A stretch of DNA of 64,000 nucleotides. Origin: CALAED01 sp035765195. Lineage in GTDB: Bacteria > Actinomycetota > Actinomycetes > Streptosporangiales > Streptosporangiaceae. The stretch's first letter is position 1; each line of letters opens with the position of its first letter. Of this stretch, positions 40,629 through 50,488 are shown piece by piece. Below the pieces are notes generated by a model that saw nothing but the letters and a program-made list of their open reading frames with translations, was not told the origin of the DNA and did no database searches. The translations under genes were made by a program, and so were the position numbers. The stretch covers positions 124,001-188,000 of the forward strand of contig DASTYC010000046.1 in assembly GCA_035765195.1 (NCBI GenBank). The letters run 5' to 3'.

Positions 40629-43171
40629 GGGTCCCGACCATGACGCGGCTCACGCTGCGCAACCTCGCCGCGCACAAGCTCCGGCTCGGGCTCACCGCGC
40701 TCGCCGTCGTCCTCGGCGTGTCCTTCGTGTCCGGCACGCTCGTGTTCAAGGACACGATGACGCGCGGCTTCGACGACGTCTTCGCCGCCGCGTACTAGGA
40801 CGTCGACGTCATCGTGCGCGCGAAGCGGTCGTTCGCGGCCACCGACGAGAGCCCGGCGCGCCCGATCCCGCGGTCGGTGCTCGCCACGGTCCGCGAGCGG
40901 ACGCCCGGCGCGGCGAAGGTGACCGGAGCAGCCGAGGGCTACGCGGCGATCGTCGGCAAGGACGGCAAGGTCATCGGCGGGCAGACGATGACACAGCTCG
41001 GCGGCGACTGGACCGACGACATGGCCACTCGGCTGCGCATCGAGTCCGGCCGCCCGCCGCGCGCCCCGAACGAGGTGGTCATCGACTCGGTGAGCGCCGG
41101 CAAGGGCGGGCTCGCGGCCGGCGACCCGGTGACGATCCTGACCCAGGGGCCGACGCGGACGATGCGGATCTCCGGGGTGGTCGGTCTCGGCTCGCTGGGC
41201 GCCCTGGACCGTTACATCACCTACACCCTGTTCACCCCGGAGGTCGCGCAACGGCTGCTCGTCAAGCCGGGGCACTATTCGCAGATCTACGTCGAGGCCG
41301 GGCCGGACATGCCGGTGGACCGGCTCCGCGACCAGGTCGCGGCGGCGCTGCCCGCCGGCTACGAGGCCGTGACCGGCGACCAGGAGGCCGGCGAGGGCAG
41401 GGCCGAGATCAAGCGGATCTTCTCCTTCCTCACCGTCTTCTTGCTGATCTTCGCCGGTGTCTCGGTCTTCGTCGGCTCGTTCATCATCTTCAACACGTTC
41501 TCGATGCTGGTCGCCCAGCGCACCCGCGAGCTGGCGCTGCTGCGGGCGGTCGGGGCGAGCCGCCGCCAGGTGACCCGCTCGGTGCTGGGCGAGGCGATCG
41601 GCGTCGGGCTGATCGGCTCCACGCTCGGGCTCGCCGCGGGGGCCGGGCTCGCCGTCGGGCTCCGCGCGCTGTTCGGGATCTTCGGCATCGACCTGCCCGT
41701 GACCCGGCCCGTGTTCGCCGCCCCCACGGTCGTTTGGTCCTACGCCGTCGGCATGCTCGTCACGGTCGTGGCGGCGTACCCGCCGGCGCGGCGCGCGGCG
41801 AAGATCCCGCCGGTGGCGGCGCTGCGCGACGACGTCGCCCTGCCGGCCCGCTCGCTCCGGCTCCGCGTCGCCGGCGGCATCGCGCTTTCGGCACTCGGCG
41901 CCGGCGCGCTCGCCCGCGGCCTCGCCGGGTCCGGCGAGGAGGGGGCGAGCCTGGTCGGCTTGGGCGCCGCCGTGGTGTTCCTCGCCGTCGCGCTGCTCAG
42001 CCCGGTGCTCAGCCGTCCCGTCACGTGGCTGCTCGGCTGGCCGGTCGCCCGGCTGCCTGGGGCGGCAGGGACGATCGGGCGAATGAGCCGGGAGAACACG
42101 CGGCGCAACCCGCGCCGCACCGCGGCCACGGCGTCCGCGCTGATGATCGGGCTCGCGCTCGTCGCCATGATCTCGGTCCTCGCGCAGTCGATGAAGGTCT
42201 CGGTGGACGAGACGTTCGACCGCGGGTTCGGCGCCGACTACACCTTGGCCGCCACCGGCGTCGCCGGGTTCAGCCCGGCGGCGGTCACGGCCGCGGCCGC
42301 GGCGCCCGGCGTCGCGGGCGTGACGCCGGTCCGGATCGGCACGATCAAGCTCGCCGGCGCGCGGCAACCGGTGACGGTCGTCGATCCGCCCGCGCTCGTC
42401 ACGTCGACCAAGCTCGCGATCGAGCGCGGTACGGCCGCGATCGGGGCGCACCAGCTGCTCGTGCAGCGCGCGGCGGCCGCCGAGTGGGGCTGGTCGGTCG
42501 GCAGCATCGTGCCGGGCGAGTACCCGGACGGGACCACGGCGTCGTTGCGGGTGGCCGGGATCTTCACCGACAATCCCGCGGTGGCGATCCCGTACGTCAT
42601 GACGCCGGCCGGCTACGCGCCGCACGCACCCGGCGAGCTGATCCAGCTGGCCTACGTCGACACCCGCGGCGGCGACGCCCGGCGGGCGCTGGAGTCGGCG
42701 CTGGCCGCCTACCCCAACGTCGAGCTGCGGGACCGGCGGCAGGCCAAGGCCGAGGCCCGCGACGAGGTCGACCAGCTACTGCAGATGATCATCGCGCTGC
42801 TGGTGCTGTCGATCCTCATCGCGGCGCTCGGCATCGTCAACACGCTCGCGCTTTCGGTGGTCGAGCGGACCCGTGAGATCGGGCTGCTGCGCGCGGTCGG
42901 CGTGAGCCGCCGCCAGCTGCGCCGCATGGTGCGCCAGGAGTCGATGCTGATCGCCGCGTTCGGGGCGGCACTCGGGCTGACCGTGGGCGTCGGCTCCGGC
43001 TGGGCGTTGCGGCGGGCCATGGCCGACCAGGGCGTCCATGAGCTGAGCATTCCCTACGGCCTGCTGGCGCTGTACGCGCTGGCCGCCATCGTCATCGGCG
43101 TCGTCGCCGCGATCTGGCCGGCCCGCCGCGCCGCGCGCATGGACGTCCTGCGCGCGATCACAACGGAGTGA
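40625..43171 (+). pseudogene. FtsX/MacB-type ABC permease interrupted by TAG at codon 58
   Basis: From ATG 40625 (overlapping the ATPase stop) the frame encodes a normal permease N-terminus with the first membrane helix (LGLTALAVVLGVSFVSGTLV), then hits TAG at 40796-40798. After it the same frame stays open to 43171: MacB-like extracellular domain, FtsX domain (TRELALLRAVGASRRQVTRS) and a second FtsX domain (TREIGLLRAVGVSRRQLRRM). One C-to-T change of CAG (Gln) explains it. Restart at GTG 40814 would lose the first helix. Either inactive, recently mutated, read through, or a sequencing error. Confidence 0.8.
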
Positions 43172-43174
43172 CCA

Positions 43175-43861
43175 GTGGAAACCACCGTCTCGGTCCCGCC
43201 GTGGGAACGTGCCCTGGTGTGGATCGGCTTCCCGCCGCTGGGCGCCGTGCTGGGCGGGCTGCTCGACCTCCTGGTGCGCTGGATGGCGTCCCTGCCGGGC
43301 GGCCCGTTCCATGGCGCGGTCAAGCTCGCCGACAAGCTCCCCGAGCCGCACGCCGCGATCGGTTCGATCATCCTCGGCGCGCTCGCCGGCCTCGCGCTCG
43401 CCCATCAGGCGGCGAAGGAGCGGCTCACCGTCACCGTCTCCGGCGATCGGGTGATCCTGGCCCGGCGCGGCTCGGTACGCGAGATCGCGGCCGGGTCGGT
43501 CAGCGCCGTGTTCCGAGACGGAAGGCGACTCGTCCTGCTCGGCCCGGACACCGAGGAGCTGTCCAGGGAGCCGTGCGACCTGAACACCGAGCGGCTGCGG
43601 GCCGCCTTCGTCGCGCACGGACACCCCTGGCACGACGACGGCGACCCGCACGCCGGCGAGTACCGGCGCTGGGTCGAGGCCACGCCCGATCTCCCGCCGG
43701 GCGTCAACGCGCTGCTGAAGGCCCGGGCCCGGGCACTGGCCAAGGGCGAGCGCGACGACGCCGCGGACCTCCGTGCCGAGCTCGCCGAGATCGGCATCGT
43801 GGTGCGCGACGAGAAGAAGCGGCAGAGCTGGCGCCGTGCCGGCCCAATTTCGGGACACTGA
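43175..43861 (+). CDS. YqeB-like membrane protein
   Basis: 228 residues. Two membrane segments (WIGFPPLGAVLGGLLDLLVR; IGSIILGALAGLALAHQA) precede a PH-like cytosolic part with VTVSGDRVILARRG, RLVLLGPDTEELSRE and a C-terminal RDEKKRQSWRR, matching the actinobacterial YqeB family as I recall it. GTG 43175 starts 3 bases after the permease stop, behind CGGAG, so it was probably co-transcribed with the exporter. Role unknown. Confidence 0.7.
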   Translation: METTVSVPPWERALVWIGFPPLGAVLGGLLDLLVRWMASLPGGPFHGAVKLADKLPEPHAAIGSIILGALAGLALAHQAAKERLTVTVSGDRVILARRGSVREIAAGSVSAVFRDGRRLVLLGPDTEELSREPCDLNTERLRAAFVAHGHPWHDDGDPHAGEYRRWVEATPDLPPGVNALLKARARALAKGERDDAADLRAELAEIGIVVRDEKKRQSWRRAGPISGH

Positions 43862-43964
43862 GTATCCGGCACATCACGCGGAGCGGGATATCGTCGGAAG
43901 AAGCGCACACCCTGATCCCCGGTGATCCGCAGGCCATTCATCGGATTCCCGTACTGGAGGCGCG

Positions 43965-46900
43965 ATGGTGGACATGCCGGCCACGCCTCCCTCCGGAGGC
44001 TCCGCGGGATCGTTCCGGCCCCATGGTCGCTGCACGCTGCTGGCGACGGACATCTCCGGATACGGTCGCCGCCACGCCAGGGCGGTGCAGGAGAAAATAC
44101 GAGATCAGCATTACCGCATCCTGCGGATCTGCCTCCAGGAAGCCGGAATCCGGCCGGAGGACTGCTACTGGGAGGACCGCGGCGACGGCGCCATCGTCGC
44201 GATTCCCATCGTCGACCACGACCGTGCGGTGCGCGCGATCGGGCCGTTCCGCGACGAGTTGCTCTACCGGTTGCGCGAGCACAATCTCGGCGCCGTCAAA
44301 GAGGAACGGATCCGCCTGCGGGTGGCCCTGCACATCGGGGAGGCCCACCACGATGGGCGGGGGCTTGTCGGCACAGACGTCAATCTTGTGTTCCGCCTCA
44401 TCGGGGCGCGGACGTTCAAAGACAGGTTCAGAGAATCGACCGCGTCTTTGGCACTCGCCATATCGGAAGATCTCTATGAGTCTGTGATCAAGTCGGCGCG
44501 GCACATTGATCCGGACGAGTTCGAACAGATCCTGGTCAGCGAGAAGGAGACGCGGACCACCGCGTGGATTCAGCTCAGAGGCAAGGCCGACCCGCGGAAG
44601 GCCGACGATTCGCCGGCCGACCTGTGCCCCTATCCGGGCCTGGCCCCCTTCGAACTCGAGCAGGCTCCATGGTTCTACGGCCGGGAGCAGGCGATCACGG
44701 AACTGTTGGACCGACTGGAAAGGCAGCTCGACAAGCCCGAGCCGCTCATCGTCGTCGGCGCCTCCGGGGTCGGCAAATCGTCTTTGCTGCGCGCTGGGCT
44801 CCTGCACCGCCTGAAGAGCGGAAAACTCGGCGTGGCCGGCTCCAGCGGCTGGACCCGGCTGCTGTTAACCCCCACGGCCCGGCCGCTCGACGAACTGTCC
44901 GCGAAGCTCGCCGAGGCGGGCCTGGCCGCCACCGGTCCCGCCGGGGAGCCGGAGCCGGAGCCGGCCGACCATTCCGGAGCGAGCCCAACGATCACCGACC
45001 GGCCGGTCATCGTCATAGACCAGTTCGAGGAGACGTTCACGCTCTGCTCCGACGAACGGCAGCGGCACCTGTTCATCCGGCGGCTGTGCGACCTGGCCAC
45101 GACGGGGGCGGGCGGCGCACCGGCACTGGTCGTCCTGGGGCTCCGTGCGGAGTTCTTCGATCGCTGCACGGCCTACAAAGAGCTGCAGGGGGCGCTTCGC
45201 GCACCCGTGCCGCTGGCGCCCATGACCCCTGACGAACTGCGTGACGCGATCAAGAAGCCGGCCGATGCCGTCGGACTGGCCGTGGAACCGGGGCTGGTGG
45301 ACACCCTCCTGGACGACCTCGACATCCGTGAGGATGCCGGCGGGGCCCTGCGCGGGGTCCACGACCCGGGGGTGCTGCCGTTGCTCGCGCACGCGTTGCG
45401 CGCGACCTGGCTGGAAGGCGACGGGCACGGTCTCACGCTGGCGCGCTACCAGGCCATCGGCACGATTCGGCGGGCGATCGCGCAGACCGCGGACCAGGTG
45501 TACGAACGGCTGGATCCGGCCGAACAGCAGACCGCCCGCCGGCTGCTGCTGCGCATGATCAACATCTCGGACGACAGTCAGATCCGCCGGCGGGCCGACC
45601 GGACCCAGCTGGTGGAGCAGTCGCCCGAGCCCGCGGCCGCGGAGGCCGTCCTGGAGGAGCTCGCCAGCGCCCGGCTGGTGACCCTGGCCGAGACCACCGC
45701 CGAGATCGCGCACGACGTGCTGCTCCGCGCCTGGCCGAAGTTGCGGCACTGGATCGACGCCGACCGCGCCGGCCTGCTCGTCCGCCAGCGGCTCCTGGAG
45801 GAGGCGGAGAACTGGCAGCGCGAAGGAAAGGACCCTTCTGGTCTTTATCGCGGCCCGCGGCTGGCCGATGCCCGCGCCTGGGCCAAGACCGCGGGCCACG
45901 ACGCCGATCTGTCGCCGCTCGCCCGTGAGTTCCTCGCCGCCGCCACCGAGGCGGAGATCCGCGAGCGGCGGGCCGCCGACCGCCGCACCAAGGCGCGACG
46001 GCTGTTCGTGGTCGCGCTGGGCTGTCTGTCCGTTCTCCTCGTGGTCGCCACCGTCATCGCCTGGCGGGGTCAGAACACGGCCACCAGGCAGCGCAACGAG
46101 GCGCTGTCCAGCCAACTGGCCGGCGAGGCCGACGCGCTGCTGCAGAGCCGGTCGGAGCTGGCCGTGCTGTTGAGCGTCCAGGCCTTTGGCATCGGCCAGA
46201 CGGCCGAGGCGCGCAACAGCCTGGCCAGTACGCAGGCGCATTACATCGCCGCTCGGCTGCCGACTCCCGGCCCGGCCGCCGATGTGACGTTCAGCCGAGA
46301 CGGCCGCACGATCGCGACGGCCGCCTGTGACGGCGTCGACGAGTGGGACTTCGCCTCCCGGCGGCACCTGCGTACGGTCGTCCGCCGCGCGGCCGGCGCC
46401 GACGCCGACGCCGCGGTCGACGGCTGCTCCTTCTACGGCGCCGCCTACAGCCCGCGTGCCGATGTCCTCGCCGTCGCCGCGAACGACGGCGGCGTGCGGC
46501 TGTGGAATGCCGGCGCCGACCCGCCGGCCTCGGTGCGCCTTCCCGGGCCGCGGGACCGGGGTCCCGCCGACGACGTCGCCTACAGCCCTGACGGGCGCCT
46601 GCTCGCCGCCGCCGGTCACGACGGTCTCGTGCGACTGTGGGATGCGCGGACCCGCGACCGTGTCGGGGAGCTTGCCGACAACCCGGGACCGGTCGAGGCC
46701 GTGGCGTTCAGCCCCGACGGTCGCACCCTCGCCGGAGTGGGGGCCGATTCGACGGTCGTCGTCTGGGACGTCCCCTCGAAGACCCTGGTGACGAGGCTGC
46801 GAGGGCACGTCGGCCCCGTCCGCTCGGTGGCCTTCAGCCCCGACGGACGGATAGTGGCCGCCGGCGGCGACGATGGCAGCGTGCGGCTGTGGGACGCCCG

Positions 46901-48209
46901 CACCCACGAAAGGCTCGGCAGCCTCATCGGTCACCTCGGCCCGGTTCGCTCGGTGGCCTTCAGCCCGAACGGACAGGTGCTGGCCTCCGGCGGAGACGAC
47001 GCGTCCGTCCGGCTCTGGGATGTCGGGTCGCGCAGCCTGCTGACGCCGCTGACCGGCCCCACCGGCGCCGTCGCCAAGGTGACGTTCAGCCCGGACGGCG
47101 GCGCGCTGGCCGGCGCGAACGCGGATTCCAGCGTCGGCTTCTGGCGGATCGGCGCGCTCGGCGCCGGGCGTCCGGGCCCCGCCCACGCCGTCACCGTGCG
47201 GCCCGACGGGGCTCCCCTGCTGGCCACCGCCGGTACCGACCGCGCGATCTGGCTGTGGGACGTGACCACCGGCCGGCGCGTCGCCGTCGTCGAACAGGGG
47301 CGGACCGGACGCCGCGCGATCAACGCTCTTGCCTTCGGCCGCGGCGGGCGCCTGCTCGCGGCGGCCGACGATGCAGGCGTCACGCTGTGGGAACTGTCCC
47401 CGGCTCCCGGCGCCGAGCCGGCAGCGCGCCGACGGGTCGCGCGACGAGGCGCCGGCACGGACCCGGTTACCACCGTCGCCGTGAGCCCGGACGGACAGAC
47501 GGTGGCCGCGGCCGGCGGCCGGACCGTCACGCTCTGGGATCTCGCGACCGGTCGCATGGTCACCCTCACCCCGCATCCCAGCACCATCAACGTCGTCGCC
47601 TTCAGCCCCGACGGCCGCACGATCGCCACCGGCGGCGATGACCAGACGGTGAGTCTTACTCCGATCAGGGACCCCTCCGGTGTCATTGCCGCCGGCACCT
47701 CGACCGACTGCAGCGGGCATCTCGGCCCCGTCCTGGCCCTGGCGTTCAACCCGCGCGGCGATCGGCTCGCCAGCGCCGGCACCGATCACACAGTCAAGCT
47801 GTGGACGTTGGAGCCGTGCAAGCTCCTTCGTACCTTCATCGGGCACACCCAGTCAGTTCCGGCGGTCGCGTTCTCCCCCGACGGCCGCCGGCTGGCCAGC
47901 GCGGGCGAGGACGAGTTCATCAACGTCTGGGATGTCGCCTCGAACGCGACCGAGACCAACAACGAGGTCGTTTCACTTCGCGAGCGGTCCGCCGTCACGG
48001 CGCTCGTCTTCGGTGCGACGAGCGAGGTGGTGATCAGCGTCGGTCCGGATGGCCGGCCCATCGTCTGGGACACCGATCCGGCTCGGGTTCGCGACCGGAT
48101 CTGCCGGCCCGTGCCGCCGCTGCCGCCGGACTGGCACCAGTACGTGCCGGCGGGCGTCGAGTCGCCGTGCGCGGAGCGATCGAGCCCCTCGCTCCGGCCC
48201 GCGCCTTAG
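43965..48209 (+). CDS. Nucleotidyl-cyclase-like / nSTAND1 ATPase / TM / 14x WD40 protein
   Basis: 1414 residues. Residues 20-200 are a class III cyclase-homology domain: metal Asp29 (LLATDISGYG) and Asp74 (RGDGAIVAIP), and Asn140/Arg144 in VNLVFRL, are kept, but the purine-recognising Lys is replaced by acidic residues (WED). An nSTAND1 ATPase follows: Walker A GASGVGKS (265-272), Walker B VIVIDQFEE (Asp352). A membrane helix lies at about 680-700. Then 14 WD40 repeats (VRLWD-type ends), enough for two seven-blade propellers. Such architectures are sensor-effector proteins, some defensive. GGAGG precedes the ATG. Its stop overlaps the convergent gene by four bases. Confidence 0.88.
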   Translation: MVDMPATPPSGGSAGSFRPHGRCTLLATDISGYGRRHARAVQEKIRDQHYRILRICLQEAGIRPEDCYWEDRGDGAIVAIPIVDHDRAVRAIGPFRDELLYRLREHNLGAVKEERIRLRVALHIGEAHHDGRGLVGTDVNLVFRLIGARTFKDRFRESTASLALAISEDLYESVIKSARHIDPDEFEQILVSEKETRTTAWIQLRGKADPRKADDSPADLCPYPGLAPFELEQAPWFYGREQAITELLDRLERQLDKPEPLIVVGASGVGKSSLLRAGLLHRLKSGKLGVAGSSGWTRLLLTPTARPLDELSAKLAEAGLAATGPAGEPEPEPADHSGASPTITDRPVIVIDQFEETFTLCSDERQRHLFIRRLCDLATTGAGGAPALVVLGLRAEFFDRCTAYKELQGALRAPVPLAPMTPDELRDAIKKPADAVGLAVEPGLVDTLLDDLDIREDAGGALRGVHDPGVLPLLAHALRATWLEGDGHGLTLARYQAIGTIRRAIAQTADQVYERLDPAEQQTARRLLLRMINISDDSQIRRRADRTQLVEQSPEPAAAEAVLEELASARLVTLAETTAEIAHDVLLRAWPKLRHWIDADRAGLLVRQRLLEEAENWQREGKDPSGLYRGPRLADARAWAKTAGHDADLSPLAREFLAAATEAEIRERRAADRRTKARRLFVVALGCLSVLLVVATVIAWRGQNTATRQRNEALSSQLAGEADALLQSRSELAVLLSVQAFGIGQTAEARNSLASTQAHYIAARLPTPGPAADVTFSRDGRTIATAACDGVDEWDFASRRHLRTVVRRAAGADADAAVDGCSFYGAAYSPRADVLAVAANDGGVRLWNAGADPPASVRLPGPRDRGPADDVAYSPDGRLLAAAGHDGLVRLWDARTRDRVGELADNPGPVEAVAFSPDGRTLAGVGADSTVVVWDVPSKTLVTRLRGHVGPVRSVAFSPDGRIVAAGGDDGSVRLWDARTHERLGSLIGHLGPVRSVAFSPNGQVLASGGDDASVRLWDVGSRSLLTPLTGPTGAVAKVTFSPDGGALAGANADSSVGFWRIGALGAGRPGPAHAVTVRPDGAPLLATAGTDRAIWLWDVTTGRRVAVVEQGRTGRRAINALAFGRGGRLLAAADDAGVTLWELSPAPGAEPAARRRVARRGAGTDPVTTVAVSPDGQTVAAAGGRTVTLWDLATGRMVTLTPHPSTINVVAFSPDGRTIATGGDDQTVSLTPIRDPSGVIAAGTSTDCSGHLGPVLALAFNPRGDRLASAGTDHTVKLWTLEPCKLLRTFIGHTQSVPAVAFSPDGRRLASAGEDEFINVWDVASNATETNNEVVSLRERSAVTALVFGATSEVVISVGPDGRPIVWDTDPARVRDRICRPVPPLPPDWHQYVPAGVESPCAERSSPSLRPAP

Positions 48210-49585
48210 GCGAGAAGGTCATCGATCCGCCGCTGCGCCCTCCGCAGCGCGTCCTCGGGATCGACCGTTTCGTCCATCAGTGCCTTGTGCACCGTCGAGT
48301 AGATGACCTGACTCGCCTGCCGGTAATGCCGGGTACCGGAGGGACGGCGAACCGGTCGTACCCGATTGGACACGGCGAGCACCGGATTGTCGCGCACCGC
48401 CCGGTCGTCCCGCACCGACCTGTTCGTAGGGATGACGGAGTACTGGGCGATGGTGAGCTGGGCGGGGCGCGCCGTCATCCAGTCGATGAAGTCCGCCACC
48501 TGCTGCGGATGCCGGGTGTGGGGGTTGACATACAGGCTCCAGCCGCCGATCGTCGACGCTCCCGGGCCCCGCTCGCCGGCGAAGACCGGCAACGGCGCGA
48601 TGCCCAGCTCGTCGCGGATCCCCGAACCGGACAGTTCGGCCACATCGAAATAGGCAGAGTTCCACGCCCGGAGAAAGGCCGCGCCTCGCCCGGTGAGCGG
48701 GCCGAACGCCTGCATGCTCTGCGCCTCCCGGAAGCTCGTCACGGCGGCGGGGGAGACTCCGCCGGCCAGGAGCGATCGCATGAAGGTCAGCGCCTTACGG
48801 GACCGCGGTGTGTCCACTCGCGGCCGCGCGTCGCCCGCATCGGGCGGCACGCCCTCGCCCGGCTGCCGCGACTCGGCGGTGAACTCCGTCCAGACGCACG
48901 TGAGGCCCTCGTATTCGGCTCCCTGCCAGACGAAGCCGTTATCGACGAGCTTTTTGTCCAGCAACGTGTGGGCCGCCGCCGTGAGCTCCTCCCATGTCCG
49001 CGGCGGATTCGGCAGGTTCTCCTTCTCGAGCAGATCCTTGCGGTACAGCAGAACGCCTTGGTCGACGTAGAAGGGGACCGCATAGGTCTCGCCGTCGTAG
49101 CTCGCGGCCCTGACCAGCTCCTCGGGAAAACGGCTCCAAAAAGGAGGATCGAAGAGCTTGTTGAGCGGCTGGGCGAGATGCTCGGCGGCGAATTCGGCGG
49201 GCCAGATGACGTCGCCGAGATAAACGTCGGGGGACGTGCCGCTCTCGTCGGAGATCATGTCGTGCAGCACGTTCCGTGCTTCGTCGGTGTTGGTCGGCGC
49301 CGAGATCAACTGCACCGTGACCGCCGGGAACGCGCGCTGGAAGGCGTCTATCAGCGCCTGCCGGGGCTCTTGCGGCCGGTTCGTGATCGTGCTCGCGTAC
49401 CAGTCGATCGTGACCGGGCCGGCCCCGCCGCCTGACGGCGTACGCCCCGTACAGCCCGACAGCGCGGTGAGCATCGCCAACGTCAAAGCGTCCCGCCTGC
49501 TCACTAACAGCCGCACAACCGCAGGATAAGCCACGCGACCCCCGGGCGCCGGATCCAGCGTCGCGGTGAGGGGCTCGAGGGTCAC
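48206..49585 (-). CDS. Orphan sugar-type ABC solute-binding lipoprotein
   Basis: 459 residues of the family-1 extracellular solute-binding fold (TIDWYASTITNRPQEPRQAL; VPFYVDQGVLLYRKDLLEKE; IGGWSLYVNPHT). Lipobox LTALSGC with Cys45. GTG 49585 overlaps the upstream methyltransferase stop (GTGA), implying coupling, but a start at GTG 49516 gives a more usual 22-residue signal. Codon 27 is TTA (bases 49505-49507), a rare leucine codon that in streptomycetes needs bldA tRNA; it drops out only if GTG 49504 is used. No permease or ATPase nearby. Confidence 0.85.
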   Translation of the reverse strand: MTLEPLTATLDPAPGGRVAYPAVVRLLVSRRDALTLAMLTALSGCTGRTPSGGGAGPVTIDWYASTITNRPQEPRQALIDAFQRAFPAVTVQLISAPTNTDEARNVLHDMISDESGTSPDVYLGDVIWPAEFAAEHLAQPLNKLFDPPFWSRFPEELVRAASYDGETYAVPFYVDQGVLLYRKDLLEKENLPNPPRTWEELTAAAHTLLDKKLVDNGFVWQGAEYEGLTCVWTEFTAESRQPGEGVPPDAGDARPRVDTPRSRKALTFMRSLLAGGVSPAAVTSFREAQSMQAFGPLTGRGAAFLRAWNSAYFDVAELSGSGIRDELGIAPLPVFAGERGPGASTIGGWSLYVNPHTRHPQQVADFIDWMTARPAQLTIAQYSVIPTNRSVRDDRAVRDNPVLAVSNRVRPVRRPSGTRHYRQASQVIYSTVHKALMDETVDPEDALRRAQRRIDDLLA

Positions 49586-50406
49586 AGCTTGCGGGCGACC
49601 GCGCCGAGGGCACGGTGATGCAGTCCGCTCAGCGCGTTCTCACCGACGACATCGGGTCGCCATGCCGGCATCGGCACCAGACCGGGTTCGATGATCTTCC
49701 AGTCGCCGAAATAGGAGAGGATTTCGTCGCGGGTGCGCCACCGGCCGGTGCCGAAGTTCTCGTTGAACAGCTTTTCGAGAGCGATGGCCAGCGCCGCGTC
49801 CTTCGGCCGAGCGCTTCCGGGGTTGTGAAAATGCGTGAGGGCCATGCAACTGCCCGGCGCAAGGGCGGCGCGCAGCTCGGCGGCGATGCTCTCGGGCCCC
49901 TCGTGATCATTGATGTGGTGCAGGATGGCGATGAGCAAGAGCCCGATCGGCCGGTCGAAATCGAGAAACTCCCGGACGGCGGGGTTGTCGAGGATCTCGG
50001 CCGGTTGGCACAGATCGGCCGTGACCACCATGGTGGTGTCGCGGTTTTCCAGCAGCGCCCGCGTGTGCACAAGCACGATGGGGTCCTTGTCGACGTAGAC
50101 CACCCGTGCTTTCGGCTCGAGCTCCTGGGCGATCTCGTGCACGTTCCCCTGAGTGGGCAGGCCGGAGCCGATGTCGAGGAACTGGCGAATCCCGGCCTCG
50201 GCGACCATGTACCGCACGGCCCGCCGCAAGAAGCCGCGATTGATGACCCCCATCTCTCGGGCGGCCGGCACCAACCGCAGGACCTCGTCGCCGATCGCCC
50301 TGTCAGCGGCGAAATTGTCCTTTCCTCCGATGAGGTAGTCGTACACGCGGGCGATGTTGGGGTCGTAGGGGTTGATCCCCGCGGGAGCCCGCTCGTCGTC
50401 GACCAC
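49582..50406 (-). CDS. DUF574-type SAM-dependent methyltransferase, second copy
   Basis: 274 residues: signature ARVYDYLIGGKDNFAADRAI, RQFLDIGSGLPTQGNVH, VYVDKDPIVLVHTRALL and a late PGLVPMPAWRPD. Same family as 36847-37761 but clearly diverged. It is upstream of, and translationally coupled to, an orphan sugar-binding lipoprotein, an odd pairing. Substrate unknown. Confidence 0.87.
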   Translation of the reverse strand: MVDDERAPAGINPYDPNIARVYDYLIGGKDNFAADRAIGDEVLRLVPAAREMGVINRGFLRRAVRYMVAEAGIRQFLDIGSGLPTQGNVHEIAQELEPKARVVYVDKDPIVLVHTRALLENRDTTMVVTADLCQPAEILDNPAVREFLDFDRPIGLLLIAILHHINDHEGPESIAAELRAALAPGSCMALTHFHNPGSARPKDAALAIALEKLFNENFGTGRWRTRDEILSYFGDWKIIEPGLVPMPAWRPDVVGENALSGLHHRALGAVARKL

Positions 50407-50488
50407 CGCAGCGTCCTCCGTCCGCGCCGCCCGTCCCTGGAGCGCTGCAGCAGTGTATTCCGGCCAGGACGCCGCGGACCATCGCTCG

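Noticed and set aside
44865..47846. 993-residue leftward open frame opposite the STAND-WD40 gene
   Set aside because: Repeats in it are the mirror of the WD40 repeats; no family signature or ribosome site.
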